NCBI RefSeq assembly: GCF_051967575.1
Contig: NZ_JBQCJW010000043.1
Coordinates: 1 to 25,594 of the forward strand
Reading direction: 5' to 3'
DNA length: 25,594 nucleotides
From: Solibacillus silvestris_B
GTDB taxonomy: Bacteria; Bacillota; Bacilli; Bacillales_A; Planococcaceae
Shown here: in pieces, positions 1-6,476 of the stretch
Layout of the letters: each line of letters starts with the position of its first letter
Numbering within the stretch: the first letter of the stretch is position 1
Notes under the pieces: model-generated
The model's input: the letters and a program-made list of their open reading frames with translations, nothing else
What the model was told of the DNA's origin: nothing
The model's database searches: none
Made by a program: the position numbers and the translations under genes

Positions 1-96
1 AAGCTGATATCTATTGTTTGCTTCATTTAAGAAGCTTGTTTCATTAACGTTGCTTGTTCAGTTTTCAAGGTTCATTGTGCCGTCTCAAATGACAAC
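1..96 (-). other. 5' leader of an rRNA operon (16S lies outside the window)
   Basis: Read on the minus strand, about 51-80 contains the block TGAACCTTGAAAACTGAACA. This is characteristic of Bacillales rRNA precursor leaders ahead of 16S and 23S. A small hairpin (20-24 pairing with 31-35, GCTTC/GAAGC) follows. No mature 16S sequence is visible, so the gene itself starts left of position 1. Confidence 0.75.
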
Positions 97-102
97 TTTT
101 AT

Positions 103-131
103 ATCTTATCATTCTTAAAGTGTTATGTCAA
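103..131 (-). promoter_or_regulatory. rRNA operon promoter (sigma-A)
   Basis: On the minus strand a perfect -35 TTGACA (126-131) and a -10 TAAGAT (103-108) are separated by exactly 17 bp. The bases just upstream of the -35 are A/T-rich (about 132-155), as in the UP elements of strong rRNA promoters. The sequence downstream matches an rRNA leader, and an rrn operon follows bofA in B. subtilis, so I infer that this drives an rRNA operon whose 16S gene lies beyond the left edge. Confidence 0.85.
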
Positions 132-227
132 CAATTTATTTGAATGTTTTTTAAAGTTAAGTTGTCGTCGTTGCGACTTCTAATAATATATCACGATATC
201 ATTCACAATGCAATGCTTTTATTAAAT

Positions 228-497
228 TTATTTGATTAATATTAATAAACTTACACATATCATCCCAGGAAGACCTAAAATCACTATTGTAAGTACTGAG
301 AATAAGTTAATAGGCACATAAAAAAGAAAACCAGCAGCCCCTATAATTAAGTTCCCCATAAATAATACAACGACGACAACAGCAATTTTAAACCAAAACC
401 ACGCAAAATATTCCCACGCTTTTCCCCTGCTTTTTTTATTCAGGAAAAAAAGAAATAAGACAACAAAGCAGACCATAGTTAAAACTATGTATCGCAT
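228..497 (-). CDS. bofA: BofA-family inhibitor of pro-sigma-K processing
   Basis: BofA is a small integral membrane protein of the outer forespore membrane. In B. subtilis it works with SpoIVFA to hold the SpoIVFB protease inactive, delaying pro-sigma-K cleavage until the forespore signals. This 89-residue protein has the usual family length (B. subtilis about 87). It has an N-terminal hydrophobic helix (2-19), a second hydrophobic stretch (about 37-57), the family signature VPINL (61-65), and the C-terminal LGLPG motif followed by a hydrophobic end. The ATG follows GGATGG at a short distance. It sits between yaaL and an rRNA operon, the same place as in B. subtilis. Family known, synteny seen; the role in this strain is inferred and implies an endospore former. 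Confidence 0.9.
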   Translation of the reverse strand: MRYIVLTMVCFVVLFLFFLNKKSRGKAWEYFAWFWFKIAVVVVVLFMGNLIIGAAGFLFYVPINLFSVLTIVILGLPGMICVSLLILIK

Positions 498-561
498 AGC
501 ACCATCCTTTTTTTATTTAGTGGTAACATATGCATCTGATCGGTTTCTTATTTCTAAATGA

Positions 562-777
562 TTATTTAATTAGCACACGACGCACTCGTGCTTCTTTATA
601 TAGGTAGAAATGAATGCTCTCGGCTCTTTTACGTTCAGCAATTACTTCTAAATTATAATCGTCGGTTAATTCCTCGATAACTTTCGCGTTTTGTAAAGTT
701 TCCTTCGTCTCTTTAATAGAAGAAACTAGTTTTTCATCAAATTCTTTCTTGAGCTTCCCTTTACGAGAAAATAGCAT
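562..777 (-). CDS. yaaL: YaaL family protein (DUF2508)
   Basis: A 71-residue charged, mainly helical protein without signal peptide or membrane segment. Its start (MLFSRKGKLKKEFDEKL) and its C-terminal half (IHFYLYKEARVR) match the pattern of B. subtilis YaaL (RREFDEKL, YFFYLREARQR). The biochemical function of the family is not established. The ATG is preceded by GGGAGGG at a good distance. It begins 16 bp after the recR stop and lies 64 bp ahead of bofA, so it is probably co-transcribed with both. Identification rests on sequence resemblance plus the conserved recR-yaaL-bofA order. Confidence 0.85.
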   Translation of the reverse strand: MLFSRKGKLKKEFDEKLVSSIKETKETLQNAKVIEELTDDYNLEVIAERKRAESIHFYLYKEARVRRVLIK

Positions 778-793
778 TGCTTTCCCTCCCGAT

Positions 794-1390
794 TTATAAC
801 TCGCGTCGCCCTTCCAACGCTTTTGATAAAGTTACTTCATCGGCATATTCCAAGTCGCCGCCGACTGGTAGACCATGTGCAATACGTGTTGTTCGGATCC
901 CGGATGGTTTGACAAGTCGCGAAATATACATCGCTGTCGCTTCTCCTTCGATAGTCGGGTTTGTTGCCAATATCAATTCTTGTACACGTTCATCATGCAG
1001 CCGCGCTAACAATGAGGCAACATTGATATCTTCTGGTCCAACGCCATCCATCGGTGAAATGGCCCCATGCAATACATGATACAAACCTTGATAATCACGC
1101 ATTTTTTCCATTGCAATGACGTCTTTTGGATCTTGCACAACGCAGATTGTAGAAACGTCACGCTGTTTATCTGAACAAATATGACAAGGATCTATATCTG
1201 TTATATGACCACATTGGGAGCAGTATAGTAAATTACGCTTCGCATCAACTAATGCTTTTGCGAATGTCGATACTGTATCTTCTTTCATCGTTAATACGTG
1301 GAACGCTAAGCGAGCTGCTGTTTTTGGACCTATTCCTGGTAATTTCATAAAACTATCGATTAATCGAGATATTGGCTCCGGATAATGCAT
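794..1390 (-). CDS. recR: Recombination mediator protein RecR
   Basis: RecR acts with RecO (and RecF) to load RecA on SSB-coated single-stranded DNA during gap repair and recombination. From the chosen start the protein has 198 residues, the normal length. An N-terminal helix-hairpin-helix carries LPGIGPKTAARLAFH (17-31). A C4 zinc finger uses Cys57, Cys60, Cys69 and Cys72. A Toprim domain follows (about 80-175, including the conserved ATNPTIEGEATA), then a C-terminal wedge. The open frame extends 11 codons further upstream, but the ATG at 1390 has an ideal AAAGGAGGGG site 7-9 nt before it and begins MHYPEPISRLI as in homologues. A hairpin with a short U-run sits just ahead of the SD, so expression relative to yaaK may be damped. 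Confidence 0.96.
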   Translation of the reverse strand: MHYPEPISRLIDSFMKLPGIGPKTAARLAFHVLTMKEDTVSTFAKALVDAKRNLLYCSQCGHITDIDPCHICSDKQRDVSTICVVQDPKDVIAMEKMRDYQGLYHVLHGAISPMDGVGPEDINVASLLARLHDERVQELILATNPTIEGEATAMYISRLVKPSGIRTTRIAHGLPVGGDLEYADEVTLSKALEGRREL

Positions 1391-1404
1391 CCTGTTCCCC
1401 TCCT

Positions 1405-1437
1405 TTAAAAAGGCACATCCCAAAATGTGAGATGTGC
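1405..1437 (-). terminator. Hairpin plus U-run between yaaK and recR (attenuator-like)
   Basis: On the minus strand GCACATC (1431-1437) pairs with GATGTGC (1413-1419), followed at once by CTTTTT and then the recR Shine-Dalgarno. The U-run is short and the recR start is only about 20 nt further, so it may be a leaky terminator or a processing/stability hairpin. Confidence 0.55.
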
Positions 1438-1458
1438 TCTTATTTCTACACGATCAAA

Positions 1459-1773
1459 TTAGAAAGGAAGGTTCATTCCTTGTGTGAATTTGCCCATTGT
1501 AGAATTTGTAGTTTCTTCTACTTTTTTCAATGCTTCGTTTGTCGCAATAACGATTAAGTCCTGCAACATTTCAATATCTTCCGGATCTACTACAGACTCA
1601 TCCAAATTCAATTCCAGCATTTGGCGTTGGCCGTTCATCACAACTTTCACCATACCGCCGCCAGCAGTACCTTCAAAGTGCTCGGCATTTAACGCCTCTT
1701 GTGCTTCCATCATCTCTTTTTGCATCTTTTGCATTTTTTTCATCATACCTTGCATATTACCCATACCACGCAT
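1459..1773 (-). CDS. yaaK: YbaB/EbfC family nucleoid-associated protein YaaK
   Basis: YbaB/EbfC proteins are small homodimeric DNA-binding proteins that coat and organise the nucleoid. The gene is almost always next to dnaX and recR, as here. This copy has 104 residues. It has a Met/Lys-rich N-terminal helix (GMMKKMQKMQKEMMEAQ, about 9-25), the beta region TAGGGMVKVVMNGQ (36-49), and the motif DPEDIEMLQDLIVIATNEALKK (63-84). An AAAGGAGG site precedes the ATG. The dnaX stop is 26 bp upstream, which supports one operon. The function is from family knowledge; the assignment is clear from sequence and context. Confidence 0.95.
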   Translation of the reverse strand: MRGMGNMQGMMKKMQKMQKEMMEAQEALNAEHFEGTAGGGMVKVVMNGQRQMLELNLDESVVDPEDIEMLQDLIVIATNEALKKVEETTNSTMGKFTQGMNLPF

Positions 1774-1799
1774 ATTAATTTCCTCCTTTGAATGTGCAA

Positions 1800-3545
1800 T
1801 TATTCTTCGACAACATCAACAAAGTCTTTTCCAAAATGCTTCTCTGCTTCCGTAACAAGCGGGTCTTGTGCTTCCATCATTTGAACTTCATCGATGAAAG
1901 ATGGTTCATCCAACAAATCTTCCGCTGCATCTGCTTCACCGGATGTCGATTTTTTTTGATTTAAGCCATTTTCCTTAATAAAGTTTTCCCGTAAGCGTAT
2001 CCACGCAGGCTCCGGGATACATAGAAGCTCATATTGAATCCCGATTTCTGAAGCTATTCGCTGTGTAAACAATGAAACAAGCGCATTGTTGTCTGCTACC
2101 ATTTGACAATGTATATCATACTTGAATTTTATCACAAAAGCACTTGTATTTGCGGCAACAGGCTCTGCATCCGCCAATAAAGCCGCATGCGATTTTTGCA
2201 GGCTCGACAAACTAATAGCCCAAGCCGATTTCACTTTGTGTAAATCCGCCTTTGTCGCCGACTTTAGCACTTCTTGAATACGACCTGTCGGGGCATTGTA
2301 TTGATTGCCTTGCGGGCGTACACGTTGGCGAGGCTGTTCTTTTTGCTGAGCGGGTGCTCCCCCGCCTTGAAGCTGTTGGGACAGTTGCCCTAAACGACTT
2401 TCAAGTGACGCTACTTTCCCTTCAATTTCCGGATCCACTGCAGCCGTACCTTGTGGCGAAGCTTTGTATTGCGCCATTTTTAGAAGCGCGGTTTCCAAAT
2501 AAATTTTCGTGTGATGCGAAAAGCGCATTTCTTGTTGCGTCTTAGCCAAAATATCAATAAAACCATAAAGTGCATTTGCATCGAATTGCTCTGCCAGTGC
2601 TATAAACTTTTCTTCCGGCGAAATAAATTCCAGCAAATCCTCCAATGTACCGTCTGTCTTTAAAAGGAGCAGATCACGGAAAAATGTAATGAAGTCTTCC
2701 GCCAATCGAAGCGGCTCTTTCCCATCGGCTATTAAGCTTTCAACACTGCTCAGCACTTGCGCCACTTCCTTTTGCTGCAGCGAAATCGCAATATCGTAAA
2801 ATGCATCCTGGCTCACGGAACCTGTTACAAGAAGTACATCCTCCAATTGAACATGCTCATTACTAAATGAAACAACCTGATCCAGCAAGCTTAGTGCATC
2901 ACGCATACCACCTGCTGCCGCTTGGGCAATCGCCTTTAGTGCCTGCTCATCGTAGCCCATGCCGATATCTTCCAATACGACTTTCATACGCTCTACTATA
3001 TCTATAGAAGAAAGCCGTTTAAAATCAAATCGCTGACAACGGGATATAATGGTCGCCGGCAATTTATGCGGCTCTGTCGTGGCCAAAATAAACACCGCAT
3101 GTTCAGGCGGTTCTTCAAGCGTTTTTAATAATGCATTAAACGCACTTGTCGAAAGCATATGCACCTCATCGATAATATACACTTTGAAGCGCGCATTAGC
3201 CGGGGCAAAACGGACCTTTTCGATAATATCGCGCATTTCCTCCACTCTCGAATTTGAAGCGGCGTCAAACTCAATAACATCTGTATGTGATCCTTCTGTA
3301 ATACTTAAACATGTCGGGCATTCGTTGCATGGTTCATTTGCCGGGGCATTTTCACAGTTCAATGCTTTGGCAAAAATTTTTGCAGTACTCGTCTTCCCTG
3401 TCCCTCGTGGACCGGAAAATAAATATGCATGTGTAGTCTTGCTTGCAAGGAGAGCATTTTGAAGGGTTCTCTTTACATGTGTCTGACCCGACATTTCCCG
3501 AAATGATTGTGGTCTATAAACACGATAAAATGCTTGATATGTCAA
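1800..3545 (-). CDS. dnaX: DNA polymerase III subunit gamma/tau
   Basis: DnaX is the ATPase of the clamp loader, which opens the sliding clamp and ties polymerase to the replisome. The frame is open to 3650, but I choose the TTG at 3545. It has AAGGAGAGGG just upstream, gives LTYQAFYRVYRP (homologues begin MSYQALYRVFRP), and lies downstream of a good promoter. This gives 581 residues. Visible motifs are Walker A GPRGTGKT (45-52), a four-Cys zinc module (Cys64, 73, 76, 79), Walker B/DEVH (126-129), sensor-1 ATTEPHKLP (155-163) and the arginine-finger SRCQRF (168-173). A tau-like C-terminal domain follows after a Gln-rich linker (about 390-420). Only a full-length product is obvious; I see no clear programmed frameshift site in the linker. 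Confidence 0.97.
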   Translation of the reverse strand: MTYQAFYRVYRPQSFREMSGQTHVKRTLQNALLASKTTHAYLFSGPRGTGKTSTAKIFAKALNCENAPANEPCNECPTCLSITEGSHTDVIEFDAASNSRVEEMRDIIEKVRFAPANARFKVYIIDEVHMLSTSAFNALLKTLEEPPEHAVFILATTEPHKLPATIISRCQRFDFKRLSSIDIVERMKVVLEDIGMGYDEQALKAIAQAAAGGMRDALSLLDQVVSFSNEHVQLEDVLLVTGSVSQDAFYDIAISLQQKEVAQVLSSVESLIADGKEPLRLAEDFITFFRDLLLLKTDGTLEDLLEFISPEEKFIALAEQFDANALYGFIDILAKTQQEMRFSHHTKIYLETALLKMAQYKASPQGTAAVDPEIEGKVASLESRLGQLSQQLQGGGAPAQQKEQPRQRVRPQGNQYNAPTGRIQEVLKSATKADLHKVKSAWAISLSSLQKSHAALLADAEPVAANTSAFVIKFKYDIHCQMVADNNALVSLFTQRIASEIGIQYELLCIPEPAWIRLRENFIKENGLNQKKSTSGEADAAEDLLDEPSFIDEVQMMEAQDPLVTEAEKHFGKDFVDVVEE

Positions 3546-3583
3546 CCTTTCCCTCTCCTTTCGAAATAAAAATTCATAAATTA

Positions 3584-3589
3584 AGTATA
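3584..3589 (-). promoter_or_regulatory. Extended -10 promoter of the dnaX operon
   Basis: The minus strand reads TGCTATACT, an extended -10 (TGN plus TATACT). No good -35 is present at 17 bp. The predicted start is near 3577, about 30 nt before the TTG start. This argues against the longer dnaX reading frame, whose extra codons would lie mostly upstream of transcription. Confidence 0.6.
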
Positions 3590-3625
3590 GCATAAAGTGA
3601 CTTGAAACTCTTTTGAAATAAAATG

Positions 3626-3696
3626 AACAATATGTTTTTTGGCTGGACATAAATTAACTTCAGCTTTCAAAATCTGTGAAGCAAAAACATATTGTT
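3626..3696. repeat. 14-bp perfect inverted repeat upstream of dnaX
   Basis: AACAATATGTTTTT at 3626-3639 is the exact reverse complement of AAAAACATATTGTT at 3683-3696, with a 43-bp spacer. The spacer holds a smaller hairpin (CTTCA near 3659 with TGAAG near 3677). The element sits upstream of the dnaX -10. It could be an operator, a long stem-loop, or a remnant of a miniature mobile element. No coding sequence is seen in it. Confidence 0.6.
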
Positions 3697-3734
3697 TTCA
3701 AAAGAACAAAAGCGCTAAACCGCCCGTTCAACTC

Positions 3735-3816
3735 TGACAGACATTGGAGGATCCGACGCAAAAGTAAACGTTCCACCACTTTTGCAGCGGGTGCTGAAGA
3801 TCTGTCTTTTTAATTT
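3735..3816 (+). other. Potential structured RNA / terminator-like element of unknown role
   Basis: GCAAAAGT (3758-3765) pairs with ACTTTTGC (3778-3785). An outer GACAGA (3736-3741) can pair with TCTGTC (3801-3806), and TTTTTAATTTT follows. Nested stems ending in a U-rich tract resemble a small RNA or terminator on the plus strand, but no gene lies upstream of it on that strand. Confidence 0.3.
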
Positions 3817-4040
3817 TGGGCTTTCATTTCAATTAACAGTTTTTTACGGGTACAACTACCAGTCTCGTTTCTTTAGTTAATATGTCTGTCTATTTTATTC
3901 GCCAGCTGAAAATTCCCGAGGAAATCTAAGCATATTTTCAGTGAAGTGGCTAGATGGCTAAAAAAGAGGCAGAGTTCCGCAACTGGGATGAAGAGGGATC
4001 CTCTATTAACGGGGGCGGTCCGTTTAAATGCCTCTTTAAG

Positions 4041-4180
4041 AAATAGGCGGAGAAATTCCGCCTATTGACCTAAAAAACATGAAAATGGAGTATTTTTCTT
4101 TGGATAACCGGAAAAATTCCTCTTATTTACTTCAAAAAGAGCCACATTGCGCAAATAACCGGAAAATCTCCGGTTATTTT
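4041..4180. repeat. Palindromic intergenic repeat, copy 1
   Basis: The block opens with a perfect 10-bp-arm palindrome, AATAGGCGGA (4042-4051) and TCCGCCTATT (4057-4066). Two more related units of the form AATAACCGG-n-CCGGTTATT follow near 4103-4128 and 4153-4179. The roughly 140-bp arrangement aligns along its length, in the same orientation, with 16327-16464. It therefore looks like a dispersed intergenic repeat family. It carries no open frame of its own. Confidence 0.75.
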
Positions 4181-4402
4181 TTCTTATTAATTTAATTAAA
4201 AGCCGGAATTTCTATCGGGAAATGTGAATTTTGCCCAATCCAATCCAAAAGAGAAGCCCTTATTAAAAATGATAGTGGATTTTCAGTGCCCTTCTTTTGC
4301 GTGGTGGGGCCTAATGGTGCGAAAAGTTGGCGCGGTTTGCCTGGACGGGGACAACACTTTTTTATGAAGTTATCTACATTGCCAAAATCTATAGTTTCCT
4401 TA

Positions 4403-4444
4403 AAAATAAAAAACGCATCCATCAATTATACGATGGATGCGTTT
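4403..4444 (-). terminator. Rho-independent terminator of the SRP RNA
   Basis: On the minus strand AAACGCATCCATC (4432-4444) pairs perfectly with GATGGATGCGTTT (4411-4423) around an 8-nt loop. A U-rich tail (TTTATTTTTA) follows. It is placed just after the 3' end of the SRP RNA. Confidence 0.9.
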
Positions 4445-4455
4445 GGAATGATCAT

Positions 4456-4732
4456 TTCATACCGTGCACCTTTCTTCGACTGCCGCACATAAGCGTTACT
4501 CTTGTCGCCAGCTCGGGTTAGGCTACCCCGCGGCACATAAGTGATACCACTTAATGCTGCTTCCTTCCGGACCTGACATGGTTCATGGGTACTTATTGCG
4601 CAGGACCCAACCGTCAACACTACGTGCAAAAGGCAGGCCAAACAATACGGACAGCCTCAGAAAAGGAATTCAATCTTGCTAGAGCGGATTGCAAGTTACA
4701 GGGCACCGCTACCTCCCCATCTAGCACGGCAA
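4456..4732 (-). ncRNA. scr: Signal recognition particle RNA, long Bacillus type (scRNA)
   Basis: This is the RNA core of the signal recognition particle, which with Ffh delivers nascent membrane proteins to FtsY. On the minus strand the invariant domain IV (GTCAGGTCCGGAAGGAAGCA, about 4551-4580) is present. The 5' Alu-type region GTGCTAGATGGGGAGGTAGC, the block GGGTCCTGCGCAAT, and the 3' end GAAGGTGCACGGTAT are also present. The arrangement and the length near 277 nt match the B. subtilis 6S-type SRP RNA with its Alu domain, not the short 4.5S form. It is followed by a strong terminator, preceded by a matched promoter, and lies upstream of dnaX as in B. subtilis. The ends are estimated by similarity to the known RNA. 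Confidence 0.95.
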
Positions 4733-4737
4733 GTATT

Positions 4738-4766
4738 AGTATACTAAGGAGGCCATAAAAATGCAA
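4738..4766 (-). promoter_or_regulatory. Sigma-A promoter of the SRP RNA
   Basis: On the minus strand -35 TTGCAT (4761-4766) and -10 TATACT (4738-4743) are 17 bp apart. The -10 places transcription start near 4731, at the 5' end of the SRP RNA. Confidence 0.8.
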
Positions 4767-4827
4767 TGAAATGTCTTAATTAATTTTTGCCAATACTAAA
4801 ATCACGCTATTTTTTCCAAGAAATTTA

Positions 4828-4856
4828 TTGACGTATAAATATTTTTGTGATAAATT
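4828..4856 (+). promoter_or_regulatory. Sigma-A promoter of tRNA-Ser
   Basis: -35 TTGACG (4828-4833) and -10 TAAATT (4851-4856) have a 17-bp spacer. The predicted start is near 4863, about 25 nt before the tRNA 5' end. Confidence 0.7.
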
Positions 4857-4887
4857 AGTTTTTGTCGAAAAGACGATTTATATTATT

Positions 4888-4980
4888 GGAGGTATACCCA
4901 AGTCTGGCTGAAGGGATCGGTCTTGAAAACCGACAGGCGGGTAACACCGCGCGGGGGTTCGAATCCCTCTACCTCCTCCA
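4888..4980 (+). tRNA. tRNA-Ser (anticodon UGA)
   Basis: This is a class II tRNA of 93 nt including an encoded CCA. The acceptor stem GGAGGTA pairs with TACCTCC. The anticodon loop CTTGAAA (anticodon TGA, reading UCA) is closed by TCGGT/ACCGA. A long variable arm (AGGCGGGTAACACCGCGC) is typical of serine tRNAs, and the T arm has GTTCGAATCC. The base before CCA (4977) is T rather than the G usual for serine tRNAs. A tRNA-Ser near the SRP RNA and serS is also found in B. subtilis. Here the gene is divergent from the SRP RNA and has its own promoter and terminator. Confidence 0.96.
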
Positions 4981-4996
4981 TTATTTGAACATTATT

Positions 4997-5023
4997 CCGC
5001 TAAAATAATTTAGCGGTTTTTTT
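4997..5023 (+). terminator. Terminator after tRNA-Ser
   Basis: CCGCTAAA (4997-5004) pairs with TTTAGCGG (5009-5016) around ATAA. A run of T follows from 5017. Confidence 0.9.
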
Positions 5024-5073
5024 ATATAAAATTCTCTAGAATAAGTACTGACTGTATTGTGTTATCCCTATAA

Positions 5074-5149
5074 TGGCTGGTATAAATACCCGCCATTCCC
5101 GTCACCGAGGGAGCGTCCAGAAATTCAATTTCCGGGCGCTCCCTTTGTA
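5074..5149 (+). promoter_or_regulatory. Tandem hairpins ahead of the sensor kinase gene
   Basis: Hairpin 1 is TGGCTGGTAT (5074-5083) with ATACCCGCCA (5086-5095), one mismatch. Hairpin 2 is AGGGAGCGTCC (5108-5118) with GGGCGCTCCCT (5134-5144), with one G-T pair, followed by TTTGTATTT. A TATAAT occurs at 5069-5074 but without a convincing -35. Hairpin 2 could be a weak terminator or a leader attenuator for the operon starting at 5214. No known riboswitch was recognised. Confidence 0.4.
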
Positions 5150-5213
5150 TTTATCCATTCATTTCTTGTACAATTAATTACTAAGTCATGCATTTAAAGG
5201 CGGTATATTAAAA

Positions 5214-6476
5214 TTGGAGACGACTCAGCCTCGTATAAAAACAGCAAAACTATTTCTGTTTATGCTACTTGTTGGCTTGTTGACCGCTATAGGCGGCGAA
5301 ATTAAAATTATTCCTTTTGAAGATGGACCTTTTCGATTCGGGTTAGGAAGTATTATTTTCTTTTTTGCGTTATTAATTCGTCCATTACCGATTGTTTCAA
5401 CAGGGCTATTGACGGCGTTTATCGTAATTATCGGTCGGTCGTTATTGGATCTTTTCATTCATGGTCAAAACTTTATTACTTACGTTATCGAACATTTACC
5501 GGCAGGGGCTTTTTATACTGTTTTTGCACTATGTTTTAAGCTAATCCCATTAGATGAATTAAAAAAGCAGCCGCTTATCCTCGGATTATGGGGGACCGCA
5601 TTTGAAATCATTTCCAATATGGTTGAGCATATTTTAACGGCAATCCTCCTTGTTTCCGAACAAGAAACGTTTATTTCCTTTTTATTATTTATATTAGTTG
5701 GTTTATTGCGCAGTTTTTTTGTCGTTGGCATTTACAGTATAATTACGATGTCGGAGCAGAAAAAACAATTAAAACAGCTTATGACTATTCACTCAGAGCT
5801 ATATGTGGAAGCGCTCTATATTCAAAAAACTATGAACCAAATCGAACAGCTTACTGCAAACAGTTATCAGCTTTACAAAAAGTTAAAGCCCACCGAGAAG
5901 CAGCTCGCTACTGAAGCTTTGCATATTGCCCAAGAAATTCATGAAGTAAAGAAAGATCATGAACGTATCTATGCAGGGCTTTCGAAAATCACAAACAGAA
6001 ATTATCAATCGAATTTCTTATTATCCGATTTATTAAGTTTTATTGTGGAAGCGAATGAAAATTATGCTAAGTATTTAAATAAATCAATTTCATTTACATT
6101 AATTTGTTCCGATGATTTTAAAACAAAGAGGCATATCGCATTGTTTGCCATTTTAAATAATTTAATGGCAAATGCCGTTGAAGCAATTGAGAAAAACGGC
6201 TTTATTACAATGAGTATCATGATTGATCAGGACATGACTACCTTTACCGTCGAGGATAATGGTGTAGGAATTGAAGGTGCGCTTATTCCGATTATTTTTG
6301 ATGCAGGCTATACATCAAAATTTAATGAGCAAGGGCATGCCTCTACAGGAATCGGTCTTTCCCATACGAAGACAATCGTCGAAAACTTGCATGGGGATAT
6401 TCGTGTGACAAGTGACACATCGACTTGCTTTATCGTACAGATCCCTACAGAAAGCATACGAAAGGAGACTCATTAA
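5214..6476 (+). CDS. GlnK-type membrane sensor histidine kinase
   Basis: Sensor kinase of a two-component system, 420 residues, resembling B. subtilis GlnK (YcbA), which responds to external glutamine. Residues 12-180 are strongly hydrophobic, with about five or six membrane segments and EHLPAGAFYTVFA (93-105) between them. There is no large extracellular domain, so ligand sensing probably occurs within the membrane part. A coiled linker (181-235) leads to an atypical H-box EIHEVKKDHERI (241-252, likely His243). The ATPase domain has N-box NNLMANAVEA (315-324), G1 DNGVGIE (348-354) and G2 STGIGLSH (377-384). The start is TTG with AAAGGCGG about 10 nt upstream. The stop shares one base with the regulator's ATG, so the two are translationally coupled. 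Ligand identity is inferred; glutamate is likely given the downstream symporter. Confidence 0.88.
   Translation: METTQPRIKTAKLFLFMLLVGLLTAIGGEIKIIPFEDGPFRFGLGSIIFFFALLIRPLPIVSTGLLTAFIVIIGRSLLDLFIHGQNFITYVIEHLPAGAFYTVFALCFKLIPLDELKKQPLILGLWGTAFEIISNMVEHILTAILLVSEQETFISFLLFILVGLLRSFFVVGIYSIITMSEQKKQLKQLMTIHSELYVEALYIQKTMNQIEQLTANSYQLYKKLKPTEKQLATEALHIAQEIHEVKKDHERIYAGLSKITNRNYQSNFLLSDLLSFIVEANENYAKYLNKSISFTLICSDDFKTKRHIALFAILNNLMANAVEAIEKNGFITMSIMIDQDMTTFTVEDNGVGIEGALIPIIFDAGYTSKFNEQGHASTGIGLSHTKTIVENLHGDIRVTSDTSTCFIVQIPTESIRKETH

Larger units (their letters stand above)
3697..4410. other. Non-coding stretch between dnaX and the SRP RNA
   Basis: About 700 bp with no convincing gene on either strand: open frames here are short, lack ribosome sites and look like no family I recognise. 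It contains the potential structured element at 3735-3816, a small inverted repeat (CTGAAAAT at 3906-3913 with ATTTTCAG at 3934-3941), and the palindromic repeat block at 4041-4180. The remainder (about 4190-4400) shows nothing I can name. Confidence 0.6.

Noticed and set aside
1937..1965. Run of eight A on the dnaX coding strand as a programmed frameshift site
   Set aside because: It lies near the 3' end of the gene, far from the domain III/IV boundary where a gamma-producing frameshift would be expected, and I see no stimulatory stem or SD-like element beside it.
3546..3650. 35-codon N-terminal extension of DnaX
   Set aside because: It mostly precedes the predicted transcription start, is unlike DnaX homologues, and the TTG at 3545 has a strong ribosome site and gives the expected N-terminus.
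4041..4180. CRISPR array
   Set aside because: Units differ from each other, spacers are shared between the two loci instead of being unique, and no cas genes are present.
4192..4641. Short open frames on both strands across the SRP RNA and its flank
   Set aside because: They overlap the SRP RNA, its terminator and non-coding repeat-flanking sequence, have no ribosome sites and match no family.
5108..5149. Known riboswitch ahead of the sensor kinase
   Set aside because: I see no conserved core of glutamine, glycine, lysine or other known riboswitch classes, only simple hairpins.
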